Origin: a virus
Direction: 5' to 3' (one strand)
IMG/VR virus record: IMGVR_UViG_3300050014_000137
Span: 1 to 44,938 of that record
Length of the DNA: 44,938 nt
How positions within the stretch are numbered: the stretch's first letter is position 1; the number at the start of each line of letters is the position of its first letter. Below are positions 21,945 through 29,237 of this stretch, in pieces. The position numbers and the translations under genes were made by a program. Below the pieces are notes generated by a model. It did not search any database, was not told the origin of the DNA, and worked only from the letters and a program-made list of their open reading frames with translations.

Positions 21945-22672
21945 CCGAGGCGTGTGCGCGGGTCGTTCATGGTGACTTCCGCAATCACTTCGGGTACTCC
22001 CGACTGCCGGGTCTGGTGTTCTCTGACCCGCCCTACAATCAGGGCTACCACTATGACGAGTACCGCGACAGACTGCATGAGGACGAATATGCCGCGCTGC
22101 TGCGGTATGCGTTCTCCGGGCATCGCGCCGTGGTCATCCACTACCCAGAGGAAACCATCAACGTGCTCGGCCCTATCCTCGGAGCCTGCGAGCAGGTCGT
22201 CTCATGGGTCTACCCGTCGAACACGGCAAAGCAGTCTCGGCTTGTGTCGTGGTGGGGGTGTGCGCCCGACCTCCGACGCGTCGGGCAGGACTACAAGAAC
22301 CCAACAGACAAGCGTATCGCCGCACGCATCGCTGACGGAAAGCGTGCACGGCTCTACGACTGGTGGAACATCAATCAGGTCAAGAACGTGAGCAAGTCGG
22401 GCAACCCGCATCCGTGTCCGATACCCTACGAACTCGCCCGTCGCGTGATACTCACCACAACCGAACCGGGGGAGCTGGTGGTGGATCCTTTCTGCGGAAG
22501 CGGCACCATCCTCCGCGCCGCGCTCGATTGCGGACGCAACGCGCTCGGGTTCGAGATAGATGCGCGCTACGCCGAATATGCGGCAGCATCACTCGACACC
22601 ACCTCCCATGGCGCGGGTTTGCCGGACTATGAGGATATCATCATCGGACGCGGCACCATCTACTTCGACTAA
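21941..22672 (+). CDS. DNA methyltransferase (amino-methylating, beta-type)
   Basis: A 243-residue enzyme. SDPPYNQ (residues 28-34) is catalytic motif IV of N6-adenine / N4-cytosine methyltransferases, and VVDPFCGSGTILRAA near residue 185 is the AdoMet-binding motif I. Motif IV preceding motif I is the beta-class order. The target recognition region lies in between (residues 60-170) and cannot be read. No restriction enzyme is encoded nearby, so it is likely an orphan that protects phage DNA or marks sites. Confidence 0.88.
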   Translation: MTEACARVVHGDFRNHFGYSRLPGLVFSDPPYNQGYHYDEYRDRLHEDEYAALLRYAFSGHRAVVIHYPEETINVLGPILGACEQVVSWVYPSNTAKQSRLVSWWGCAPDLRRVGQDYKNPTDKRIAARIADGKRARLYDWWNINQVKNVSKSGNPHPCPIPYELARRVILTTTEPGELVVDPFCGSGTILRAALDCGRNALGFEIDARYAEYAAASLDTTSHGAGLPDYEDIIIGRGTIYFD

Positions 22673-22673
22673 C

Positions 22674-22886
22674 GTGTACGGTTACACCCTCACGACCCCG
22701 CAGGGTGTCGAGTTGGACTCGCACTGGGGTATGTACGGGTACGAGTACGAGTACGCGAAGCAGGAAGCGATGGACGCGGCAGACTCATACTCCGCCGAGG
22801 AGATTCGTCAGGCAGACCGCGAGGAGATCGAGGCAAAGATATCCGCGCTCCGTGACTCACTCGCCGCTATGAATAAGGAGGCATGA
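22674..22886 (+). CDS. Hypothetical protein, 70 aa
   Basis: Starts at GTG 22674, one base after the methyltransferase stop, and reads MYGYTLTTPQGVELDSHWG, then an acidic Tyr-rich helix (GYEYEYAKQEAMDAADSY) and a coiled-coil-like tail. A longer upstream frame would overlap the methyltransferase by over 100 nt, so I reject it. No Shine-Dalgarno is seen; translation is probably coupled. Function unknown. Confidence 0.6.
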   Translation: MYGYTLTTPQGVELDSHWGMYGYEYEYAKQEAMDAADSYSAEEIRQADREEIEAKISALRDSLAAMNKEA

Positions 22887-23590
22887 AGATGGATACACTT
22901 TACAAGGTGCTCATAAGGGGTCATAAAGCATGTCACGGGGGGTCATTCACCTACGACCCCGCACGTCCCTCGCGTCCCGGCAAGTGGACGCCGCGCGTCA
23001 CTCATACGCGCCTGTGTCAGACAGGCTATCATGTCTGCACCCTCGACCAGTTCTCACGGTGGCTCTATGCCGACTCGGACTCACTCCTGCCGCTTGAGAT
23101 ATGGGAGTGTGAAGCCGAGGGCGTGACTGCGGCAGAAGACAAGTCGGTGTGTGAGCGCATCCGGCTCACGCGGCTGGTCGGCACGCTGGACGCGTACGAC
23201 CTGCGCTGGCTCGGCACCATCTTTGCGGAGCGCGTGCTTGGCAACACCACCGATTCGCGCGTGGGTGAGTGCATCAATGCCGTGCGTGCATATTCGCTTG
23301 GATTCTTGGACGCGGACGGGTTGTCGGCGGCAGAGTCGGCGGCAGCGTCGGCGGCATGGTCGGCGGCATGGTCGGCGGCAGAGTCGGCGGCATGGTCGGC
23401 GGCACGGTCGGCGGCACGGTCGGCGGCACGGTCAGCGGCATGGTCGGCGGCAGAGTCGGCGGCATGGTCGGCGGCAGAGTCGGCGGCAGAGTCGGCGGCA
23501 TGGTCGGCGGCAGAGTCGGCGGCAGTGTCGGCGGCATACTCGACGCAAGGACAGGATATTCTCGACTACCTGCGGGACGGTGCGCGATGA
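22883..23590 (+). CDS. DUF7666-like protein with long AAxS repeat tail
   Basis: A 235-residue protein. Residues 1-145 form a globular domain (MKMDTLYKVLIRG, then TGYHVCTLDQFSRWL and LEIWECEAEG) common in phages and sometimes annotated DUF7666. Residues about 148-219 are 18 near-perfect copies of AA-[EWR]-S, which would give a long amphipathic helix or coil. The globular part ends with ECINAVRAYSLGFLDADGL. The role is unknown. ATGA overlaps link it to both neighbours. Confidence 0.72.
   Translation: MKMDTLYKVLIRGHKACHGGSFTYDPARPSRPGKWTPRVTHTRLCQTGYHVCTLDQFSRWLYADSDSLLPLEIWECEAEGVTAAEDKSVCERIRLTRLVGTLDAYDLRWLGTIFAERVLGNTTDSRVGECINAVRAYSLGFLDADGLSAAESAAASAAWSAAWSAAESAAWSAARSAARSAARSAAWSAAESAAWSAAESAAESAAWSAAESAAVSAAYSTQGQDILDYLRDGAR
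23324..23539 (+). repeat. 12-bp tandem repeat, 18 units (TCGGCGGCANNG)
   Basis: Eighteen contiguous 12-bp units coding for the AA-x-S tail. The varied codon is GAG, TGG, CGG, GCG, GTG or ATA-like. Every reading frame on both strands stays open across the array, which produces several false ORFs. Slippage would change the tail length in steps of four residues without a frameshift. Confidence 0.95.
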
Positions 23591-24774
23591 AAGACTGTCC
23601 GTGGGCACCGTGCGGAGGCGTTGTGGACTACCCTGTGATTTCCCTGTTCAGCGGTGCTATGGGCCTAGACCTGGGCCTGGAGTCGGCCGGCCTGGACATT
23701 CGCGTTAGCCAGGACTTCGACCCTTGGTGCGTCAAGACAATGGAAATGAACGACCGCACCAACATTCCCGGTGACATTCGGGCTCTGCTGGAATCGGATC
23801 CGGAGTGCCGGAACATCCTCAAGACAGCAGGGCTCAAGCGTGGCGATGCCTTCGCCGTCGTAGGAGGACCGCCTTGTCAAAGCTACTCAACCGCTGGAAA
23901 GCGGCAGGCCATTAATGATCCCCGCGGCAGCTTGTTCAAGCAGTTCGCCGAAGTCGTGGACAAGACCCGGCCCCGGTTCTTCGTTATGGAGAATGTGAAG
24001 GGCCTTGCCTCCGCCGCCGTAAAGCATCGGCCCCTGGATGCCAGGGGTGGCAAGCCCACCGCCGATGAATTGCCGGGCTCCGTGTTCCGCATCGTTCTGG
24101 ACACCTTCCACGCTCTCGGCTACTCCGTGGAATGGGCCGTGCTGGATGCCGTCCACTACGGTGTGCCGCAGTTCCGGGAGCGGCTGGTGATTATCGGATC
24201 CCGCGATGGTGAGCCGCTGTTCCTGCCGAAACCGACGCACTTTCCCCAGCATCAGGATTCCGCCCACCGTTGGGCTCTGCTCGGGGATGCCATCGGCGAC
24301 CTGGAGGACAATCCCGGCCCCTGTGCCGCCTTCAGCGAAGACCGCCTGAAACTGCTCCGGCAAGTTCCGGAGGGTGGCAACTGGCGGTCGCTGCCGAAGG
24401 ATCTTCAGCCGGTGGCGATGGGTGGTGCCTTCGAGTCCAGCGGCGGCAAGGTCGGCTTCTATCGGCGGCTCACCTACAACGAGCCCAGCCCGACGCTGAT
24501 AACTTCGCCGGTACAGAAATCGACGATGCTCTGCCACCCCAGACAAGACCGGCCGTTGTCGGTGCGGGAGTATGCCCGCATCCAGCAGTTCCCCGACAGC
24601 TGGAACATTAATGGCGCAATCGCCCACGCCTACCGCCAGATTGGAAATGCGGTGCCGGTGGGATTGGGTCAGGCCATCGGCCAAACCCTCATCGCCATAG
24701 CCGACGGCGAGGGATCCAGAACCTTCAAGCGGCTTCGCGGAACCAGCGTCCACCGGGAGATTAGCGGCAGCTAA
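23587..24774 (+). CDS. DNA cytosine-5 methyltransferase
   Basis: A 395-residue C5 methyltransferase with all key motifs: I (ISLFSGAMGLDLGLE), IV with catalytic Cys97 (GGPPCQSYS), VI (ENVKGL), VIII (QFRERLVIIG), IX (ARIQQFPDSW) and X (GNAVPVGLGQAIG). The start could be ATG 23587 (ATGA-coupled to the repeat gene) or GTG 23623, preceded by GGAGG. The first 11 residues (MKDCPWAPCGG) do not belong to the family and seem to come from a disrupted phage gene. Codon style differs from its neighbours. Probably a recently acquired orphan enzyme; target site not deducible. Confidence 0.92.
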   Translation: MKDCPWAPCGGVVDYPVISLFSGAMGLDLGLESAGLDIRVSQDFDPWCVKTMEMNDRTNIPGDIRALLESDPECRNILKTAGLKRGDAFAVVGGPPCQSYSTAGKRQAINDPRGSLFKQFAEVVDKTRPRFFVMENVKGLASAAVKHRPLDARGGKPTADELPGSVFRIVLDTFHALGYSVEWAVLDAVHYGVPQFRERLVIIGSRDGEPLFLPKPTHFPQHQDSAHRWALLGDAIGDLEDNPGPCAAFSEDRLKLLRQVPEGGNWRSLPKDLQPVAMGGAFESSGGKVGFYRRLTYNEPSPTLITSPVQKSTMLCHPRQDRPLSVREYARIQQFPDSWNINGAIAHAYRQIGNAVPVGLGQAIGQTLIAIADGEGSRTFKRLRGTSVHREISGS

Positions 24775-24957
24775 TCCGGCTCCGGTCGGCACCACGCAGT
24801 GGGTGACTGGTACGAGGTCACACGCGAGCCGGTGTCACGTGGATACGGTTCCTATGAAGCGGGCAACTACGCGGCTGCTGGCATCGCATACAGGGTGCGT
24901 GCGGCGTGGGACTGGGTGTGCGGATTCTTCGGCTACATGAGGGGGAACAAACTCTGA
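24775..24957 (+). pseudogene. C-terminal remnant of a gene interrupted by the cytosine methyltransferase
   Basis: After the methyltransferase TAA, the same reading frame stays open and encodes about 60 residues: HHAVGDWYEVTREPVSRGYG then YEAGNYAAAGIAY and ending CGFFGYMRGNKL. It has no start codon or ribosome site of its own. The methyltransferase begins with a foreign-looking MKDCPWAPCGG in the same frame. The simplest reading is that one small gene was split by insertion. GTGGGCACCGTGCGG (23601) and GTCGGCACCACGCAG (24785) flank the insert as imperfect repeats. Confidence 0.6.
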
Positions 24958-25070
24958 TGGGCTATCCTGACGACCTCATGGACGAGGCGCGCGAGGCGGA
25001 AGCCGACATGTGCATAGGGGACTGTGCCGAGTGTCGGTGGGCGGACGACGACGGGGAGTGTACACGATGA
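24957..25070 (+). CDS. Small acidic Cys-rich protein, 37 aa
   Basis: Encodes MGYPDDLMDEAREAEAD followed by MCIGDCAECRW and GECTR. Four cysteines could bind a metal ion. Its ATG overlaps the stop of the remnant frame (TGATG), and its stop overlaps the lysozyme-like gene. GGGGGA lies upstream. Function unknown. Confidence 0.6.
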   Translation: MGYPDDLMDEAREAEADMCIGDCAECRWADDDGECTR

Positions 25071-25435
25071 TCCGACGCATCCTGCTCCTCGCGCTCCTCT
25101 TTGCGATTACACCCACCATCGCGTTAGCGATTACACACTACTCGCAAGCGTATACGAAAGCCGCGATTCGGAGCGAGGCTCACGCTGAGGGTTACGGCAA
25201 GGCACAGACCGCCGCGCTGGTCCACCTCGCGTACCACGAGTCTCGGTGGCACAACTTCAGCCGGAGTAGCGGAGGTCATTTCCTCGGTGCGTTCCAGATC
25301 AAGTGGACGATGTGCAAGGGTAATCCGTGGTCGAATCCTCGATGGAATACGAGGCGAGCGATACGATACCTGAAGCACAGATACGGCAGTCCTGTCAAGG
25401 CATTGGCCCACTATCACAGACTTGGATGGTACTAG
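25067..25435 (+). CDS. Secreted lytic transglycosylase-like protein
   Basis: A 122-residue protein starting at ATG 25067. Residues 1-21 are a clear signal peptide (IRRILLLALLFAITPT, then ALA). The mature part matches the SLT/lysozyme fold: catalytic Glu58 in AYHESRW, followed by GAFQIKW and a terminal ALAHYHRLGWY. It would cleave peptidoglycan outside the membrane. Being in the early arm and exported without the holin, it may help DNA entry, local wall opening or superinfection control more than final lysis. A longer upstream start overlaps the previous gene and is rejected. Confidence 0.78.
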   Translation: MIRRILLLALLFAITPTIALAITHYSQAYTKAAIRSEAHAEGYGKAQTAALVHLAYHESRWHNFSRSSGGHFLGAFQIKWTMCKGNPWSNPRWNTRRAIRYLKHRYGSPVKALAHYHRLGWY

Positions 25436-25437
25436 AC

Positions 25438-25746
25438 ATGATCCTGAACCCCGACAACATCTGCCTCGAATGTGGAGACCCGAAAGGACCGGAAGCCATG
25501 ACCTGCTCGAAGTGTGAGAGTGGCACGGTACACCAACTCGGTCGTCCGCAGACCTACACCGACGAGTACATCGTCAATGTCATTCGTACCGGCGAGTGCT
25601 ACACTCTTGACTCGCTGCTCGAAGCTCTCAACCTCAAGTCGAAGACGACACTCATCAAGCGACTGCGTAAGATGCGCGATGCTGGACTTATCGAGATGGT
25701 GGAGCGGTCTCGTCACGAGGGATTCCTCATCACGGTCAAGGAGTAG
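25438..25746 (+). CDS. Zinc-ribbon and winged-helix DNA-binding protein
   Basis: 102 residues. An N-terminal Cys4 ribbon (CLECGDP...MTCSKCES) is followed by a winged-helix-like region: YTLDSLLEALNLKSKTTLIKR, then a wing (GLIEMVERSRHEG). This combination suggests a transcription or replication regulator. I chose ATG 25438; the frame opens earlier, but an upstream start would overlap the transglycosylase gene. It immediately precedes the helicase gene. Confidence 0.65.
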   Translation: MILNPDNICLECGDPKGPEAMTCSKCESGTVHQLGRPQTYTDEYIVNVIRTGECYTLDSLLEALNLKSKTTLIKRLRKMRDAGLIEMVERSRHEGFLITVKE

Positions 25747-25756
25747 ATCAAGCCGG

Positions 25757-27148
25757 ATGTCGTACACCCTGTTCAACCATCAGAAGGATATCCTCGCGCT
25801 ACTGACTGAGCACGATAGGTTCATGCTGTTGGCTGAACAGGGCGTGGGTAAAACGCTCGTCACCCTCGTCCACCTCTCCAATCTCATTCTCGCGGGAGAA
25901 GTCACAACCGCGCTCATCATCGCTCCGCTGTCGGGGATTGGCGCGTGGCGACGGGACATCGAGAAGTTCCCGCCCGAGCGACGGGCTGCGCTCCGCAAAG
26001 CCATCGTCCTGTGTAACTACGACAAACTGTCGCGCAAAGGCTCGAAGTATCAGAAGCAGATGTGGCAATCGTGGGACTTCATCGTCCTTGACGAATCGCA
26101 CGCCATCAAGAATCCGTCAAGCAACCGGACCCAATATTTCATCGGCAAGGGTAAAGCACTCGGCCTCGTGAGCAAGGCGAAGTATGTCTACCTGCTGACC
26201 GGCACACTCATCACCAACAGCCATCTCGAAGACGCATGGGCACCGCTGCGTGCGGTACTGGGTGACGACTGGCTGTCGTGGCCGGACTTCAAGAGGCAGT
26301 ACCTCGTCACGAAGAACCTGCCCGGATCGTATGCAGAGATAATCGTCGGCTACCGACACCGCGCCGAACTGCTCGCGCTCGCGGCTCAGTATTCGTACCG
26401 CGTGCTGAAGAAGGACTGTCTGGACCTGCCGCGAGTGCAGGACGACGAGGTCGTGCTGGTCCCATTCGCTGACGGCACGAATGCCGAGCCGTTCGGTAAG
26501 ACGACGAAGGCGCTCTACGACGATGCACTCGAATCATATGTCGAGGCACTTGACATGGTGATGGACAACCCGCTCGTCCGCATGATGCGGCTGCGTCAGA
26601 TAGTCACGGGGCACATCAAGGAGTCCGACACCGTAGCCGAGACTGGGTGTAAGGTAAAGGGTGAGACTTACAGGCTCAACTCGCTCAAGACCCGGTACGC
26701 GGTCGAGCTGATTGAGGCGAATCTCCCCAAAAAGACGGTCGTATTCTACAACTTCACGGAGTCGTGCGCCTCGCTAGAGGCGGCGCTGAAGAAGAAAGGC
26801 ATCGCGTACCTCACCCTGAATGGCGCGACGAAGGACAAGAGTGTGTGGATGCAGTTCCAGTCGGACGACACGCCCGTCTTCATTGCGCAGTACCAGTCCG
26901 GGGCGAGGGCTATCGACCTGTTCGCGGCGTCGTACACCATCTACTACGAGCCGACAGATTCGTCCGAGATCATGGAGCAGAGCCGTGCGCGCACCGACCG
27001 CAATGGGCAGACTGAGAGCTGCGCTTATGTCATGTTGCTGACCGAGGGGAGCATCGAGGAGGACATGTATCGGTCCCTGTGTAAGCACGAGGACTTCGCA
27101 GAGGAGTCCTACCGTGAGATAGCCCGAGCGAGAGTGAGAGGAGCGTAG
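25757..27148 (+). CDS. SNF2-type DEAD/DESH helicase
   Basis: A 463-residue superfamily 2 ATPase. N-terminal Q-like start (MSYTLFNHQKDIL), Walker A AEQGVGKT (Lys32), motif II DESH (112-115) followed by AIKNPSS, motif III LLTGTLITN, and helicase C motifs (YQSGARAIDLF; then ARTDRNGQ with the arginine finger). The DESH box plus AIKNP and the RTDRxGQ motif are typical of the SNF2/Rad54 group found in many phages. It probably remodels protein-DNA complexes or replication forks. A longer start at 25514 is an artefact of overlapping frames. Confidence 0.9.
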   Translation: MSYTLFNHQKDILALLTEHDRFMLLAEQGVGKTLVTLVHLSNLILAGEVTTALIIAPLSGIGAWRRDIEKFPPERRAALRKAIVLCNYDKLSRKGSKYQKQMWQSWDFIVLDESHAIKNPSSNRTQYFIGKGKALGLVSKAKYVYLLTGTLITNSHLEDAWAPLRAVLGDDWLSWPDFKRQYLVTKNLPGSYAEIIVGYRHRAELLALAAQYSYRVLKKDCLDLPRVQDDEVVLVPFADGTNAEPFGKTTKALYDDALESYVEALDMVMDNPLVRMMRLRQIVTGHIKESDTVAETGCKVKGETYRLNSLKTRYAVELIEANLPKKTVVFYNFTESCASLEAALKKKGIAYLTLNGATKDKSVWMQFQSDDTPVFIAQYQSGARAIDLFAASYTIYYEPTDSSEIMEQSRARTDRNGQTESCAYVMLLTEGSIEEDMYRSLCKHEDFAEESYREIARARVRGA

Positions 27149-27150
27149 CA

Positions 27151-27510
27151 ATGCTGGACGATTGCGACTACTGTGGGGTAGACAACCCCACCTGTCCGTT
27201 CTGTGGACAGTCGTGGCAAGACGACGATCATGCCGTTGACTCGCAGGGTGACTATCTGGTGGAGTGTGATTGTGGGGCGGCATATGTGGTGTGCGCCGAC
27301 TACACCGTCGATTACTCATCCACTCCACTTGCGTATGTTCACTATACAACACCAGATGGCGAGGCCAAAGACGGATTCTGTGACATGGAGTCCCGCACGT
27401 ACTGCGGCGCGGATTATCTACCGCCAAACGGGATCGGTCGGTATGTCTATGACCGATTGGGTAATCGCTCACTAGTGACACTAGACGCGGTGCATGTGTC
27501 CGAGCGATGA
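27151..27510 (+). CDS. Zinc-ribbon protein, 119 aa
   Basis: MLDDCDYCGVDNPTCPFCGQ at the start and a further CDCG at residues about 49-52 give three zinc-type cysteine pairs. The rest is beta-rich with HYTTPDGEAKDGFC. It begins two bases after the helicase stop. Unknown family; perhaps a nucleic-acid-binding helper of the helicase. Confidence 0.62.
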   Translation: MLDDCDYCGVDNPTCPFCGQSWQDDDHAVDSQGDYLVECDCGAAYVVCADYTVDYSSTPLAYVHYTTPDGEAKDGFCDMESRTYCGADYLPPNGIGRYVYDRLGNRSLVTLDAVHVSER

Positions 27511-27686
27511 AGCGGAAACCAAAGAAGCCGCGCGTGTGCGCGGCCACTGGAAAGCGGGTATACCCGACCCTCGGCGCGGCGATTCACGCGGCTATCGGAT
27601 CGAGCACTTCGTTCGGAAAGGCGATGAGGTACTACCGCTGCGAGTCATGCAAGGGATACCACTTGACAAGCTGGGTCGTCACTTAG
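27507..27686 (+). CDS. Small basic zinc-finger protein, 59 aa
   Basis: Starts MKRKPKKPRVCAATGKRVY and ends with RYYRCESCKGYHLTSW. The CxxC-x-G-Y-H-L-T ending is common in short phage proteins thought to bind nucleic acid. Its ATG overlaps the previous stop. It converges with the minus-strand membrane gene, overlapping by 8 bp. Confidence 0.7.
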   Translation: MKRKPKKPRVCAATGKRVYPTLGAAIHAAIGSSTSFGKAMRYYRCESCKGYHLTSWVVT

Positions 27687-28170
27687 GATGGGTATCCCCG
27701 GATGCGTCCGGATTCGCGGGGTTGGCGACGACGGTGAACTCATCCGTGTAGAACTGATAGACGAGTTCGCGAAGGGGGTTGACTTGATACCGAACAGTGA
27801 TTTGCAGGTGATAGCGCCCCGGTGGGAGCGTGGAGGGAATCGTGACGGGTCGGACGATGCGCTTGGGCGTCAGTTGCACCGGCAGAGCGGAGTCGTAGCT
27901 GCCAGCGTCGTACACGATGCCGTCCACGAAGGCGCGGGTGGCCTGTCCGTCGATGTCGAGGAGTTTGATGTAGTCGTCGCTGTACGCCGTGGTCTGCCCC
28001 TGCATCACAACCGATTGCGACATGTGGGCGTTGGTCACGCGCAGCACCTCGTAGGGCGCCAGCATCCAGTACGCCGCAAGCCCCACAACGGCGAACGCGA
28101 CAAGGAATGTCATGTAGACGAGGGCAAGCACGGGGTTGAACCGGGAACGCCGCATGTGCGCCGCCATCAC
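27679..28170 (-). CDS. Membrane-anchored protein, 163 aa
   Basis: An N-terminal membrane anchor (ALVYMTFLVAFAVVGLAAYWML) is followed by about 130 residues of extracytoplasmic beta-rich domain (LRVTNAHMSQSVVMQGQT, PPGRYHLQITVRYQVN). The positive N-terminus (MRRSRF) predicts an outside domain. With the next-upstream gene it forms a two-gene minus-strand operon in the early arm. Candidates: superinfection exclusion, spanin-like or host-envelope modification. No homologue recognised by eye. Confidence 0.68.
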   Translation of the reverse strand: MMAAHMRRSRFNPVLALVYMTFLVAFAVVGLAAYWMLAPYEVLRVTNAHMSQSVVMQGQTTAYSDDYIKLLDIDGQATRAFVDGIVYDAGSYDSALPVQLTPKRIVRPVTIPSTLPPGRYHLQITVRYQVNPLRELVYQFYTDEFTVVANPANPDASGDTHPK

Positions 28171-28403
28171 TTCACGACCAATCGGGGAATCCAGAGGTAC
28201 AGTCCCGCCACCGCGACGATCTGCAAGATGAGGGCAACGAGGCCGAAGACGATGGTCTTGACGATGATGGGAGCGTAGATAGTGTCTGTTTCCTCGCGGT
28301 GCCGCTTGAGTGCTTTGACGAGCGCGAGTTCGATGAGTTCGTCCACGCGCTCTTTGTCCAGCCCCCGCCGTCCGGCGCTACCAGCGCGGTGTTCATCGAT
28401 CAT
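28167..28403 (-). CDS. Small membrane protein with cytoplasmic helix, 78 aa
   Basis: Starts MIDEHRAGSAGRRGLDK; a charged helix (ERVDELIELALVKALKRH) precedes one membrane segment (IVFGLVALILQIVAVAGLYLW). The frame extends to 28502, but those extra codons overlap the promoter, so ATG 28403 is preferred. Its stop overlaps the start of the anchored protein gene (ATGA), so the two products may form a membrane complex. Confidence 0.65.
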   Translation of the reverse strand: MIDEHRAGSAGRRGLDKERVDELIELALVKALKRHREETDTIYAPIIVKTIVFGLVALILQIVAVAGLYLWIPRLVVK

Positions 28404-28473
28404 CGAATGCTCGTTTCTGATGAATCGGGATAGGCGGAACCGCCGATTCGTGAAGACGGACGAATCACCTGTT

Positions 28474-28502
28474 ATTATATCATTATCCTGCATAACTTGC
28501 AA
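28474..28502 (-). promoter_or_regulatory. Promoter of the minus-strand membrane operon
   Basis: Minus strand: -35 TTGCAA (28497-28502), 17-nt spacer, perfect -10 TATAAT (28474-28479) preceded by TGA. An inverted repeat GATTCGT-N8-ACGAATC (28445-28466) lies at the predicted transcription start and could be an operator or leader hairpin. Confidence 0.75.
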
Positions 28503-28525
28503 ACCCGCTTGATTTGTAGTACAGT
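28497..28525 (+). promoter_or_regulatory. Divergent promoter of the HNH/primase operon
   Basis: Plus strand: -35 TTGCAA (28497-28502), 17-nt spacer, -10 TACAGT (28520-28525). The -35 is its own reverse complement and is the same six bases used by the opposite promoter, so only one polymerase could occupy it at a time. Confidence 0.6.
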
Positions 28526-28554
28526 ACCCTCACCTAGTAGGGAGCGACAGAGAC

Positions 28555-29013
28555 ATGGCCGGTACACGAAGGGGTCGTCCGCCCGGATCAGAAGTTGAAT
28601 ATCTAGAGCAAGATTGTGGTCACAGTACCCTATGCTGGATTTGGCAACGGCGCTGTGACAAGGGCTATGGAAAGTTGTTTAGGGACGGTAGGCCGCAGGG
28701 GGCGCATCGCGTTTACTACGAACGGATGGTCGGCCCGATACCCGAAGGGTTGGAACTCGACCATCTCTGTCATCAGCGGTCGTGTGTCAATCCCGCACAT
28801 TTGGAGCCGGTGACTCACGCCGAGAACATCCGCCGGGCGTGGCTGGCTCGGGGGCGGAAGCCCAAACCCTATCCCCAGAAAATCCTTGCGCCCATCGAGC
28901 GACTTATCGCATGTGGAATGCGTCGGGAAGGCGCTACGCTCCGCGTCATAGCTCAACAGTTTGGTATGAGCGAGTCGGGTGTGTCTCGGCTTTGCTCGCG
29001 GGAGATGCGATGA
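28555..29013 (+). CDS. HNH endonuclease with C-terminal HTH
   Basis: A 152-residue HNH_3-type nuclease. The basic start (GTRRGRPPG) leads to a zinc-finger-like core with CW-x-W and the intact HNH triad: His70 (LELDHLC), Asn79 and His82 (CVNPAHLE). The C-terminal HTH is IAQQFGMSESGVSRL. The free-standing layout suggests a homing-type or genome-specific nuclease. The degenerate copy at 16331 is a paralogue. GGGAG lies about 10 nt before the ATG. Confidence 0.85.
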   Translation: MAGTRRGRPPGSEVEYLEQDCGHSTLCWIWQRRCDKGYGKLFRDGRPQGAHRVYYERMVGPIPEGLELDHLCHQRSCVNPAHLEPVTHAENIRRAWLARGRKPKPYPQKILAPIERLIACGMRREGATLRVIAQQFGMSESGVSRLCSREMR

Positions 29014-29237
29014 AACGAAGCAATCCCGCCCCTGAGACCCCCTGTGACCCGTCGCAGGTCGTCGTGGGCGATATGGTCACAGCGACCCGGTGGCCTCGAC
29101 GGTGGAGGTACAACAAGGCGATGCTCGTGACGGGTATCGTAAGCGTCATATTAGACGGGGGGTTCACGTTGCTGACGGCAGGGGGATACCATACCGTGCG
29201 CGTATGCGACGTGGTGAAGGTGAAGCGAATCACATGA
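29010..29237 (+). CDS. Hypothetical protein, 75 aa
   Basis: Starts MKRSNPAPETPCDP; a beta-rich core (VVVGDMVTATRW, MLVTGIVSVIL, TLLTAGGYHTVRVCDVV) resembles a small SH3-like barrel. ATGA overlaps on both sides. A longer frame upstream lies inside the HNH gene and is rejected. Function unknown. Confidence 0.6.
   Translation: MKRSNPAPETPCDPSQVVVGDMVTATRWPRRWRYNKAMLVTGIVSVILDGGFTLLTAGGYHTVRVCDVVKVKRIT

Noticed and set aside
23324-23539. Repeat array as a possible CRISPR
   Set aside because: The units are 12 bp, contiguous and coding, with no spacers.
23269-24774. 501-codon ORF joining a Gly-Val-rich repeat to the cytosine methyltransferase
   Set aside because: The 12-bp repeat leaves all frames open. 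The true upstream gene uses another frame, and the methyltransferase starts at 23587 or 23623.
25514-25756. Upstream extension of the helicase ORF
   Set aside because: It overlaps the zinc-ribbon/winged-helix gene in another frame and is Arg/Ser-rich nonsense; the HQ-containing N-terminus of the helicase begins at 25757.
28404-28502. Upstream extension of the 78-residue membrane protein
   Set aside because: It covers the -10 box and the predicted transcription start, so it cannot be in the mRNA.
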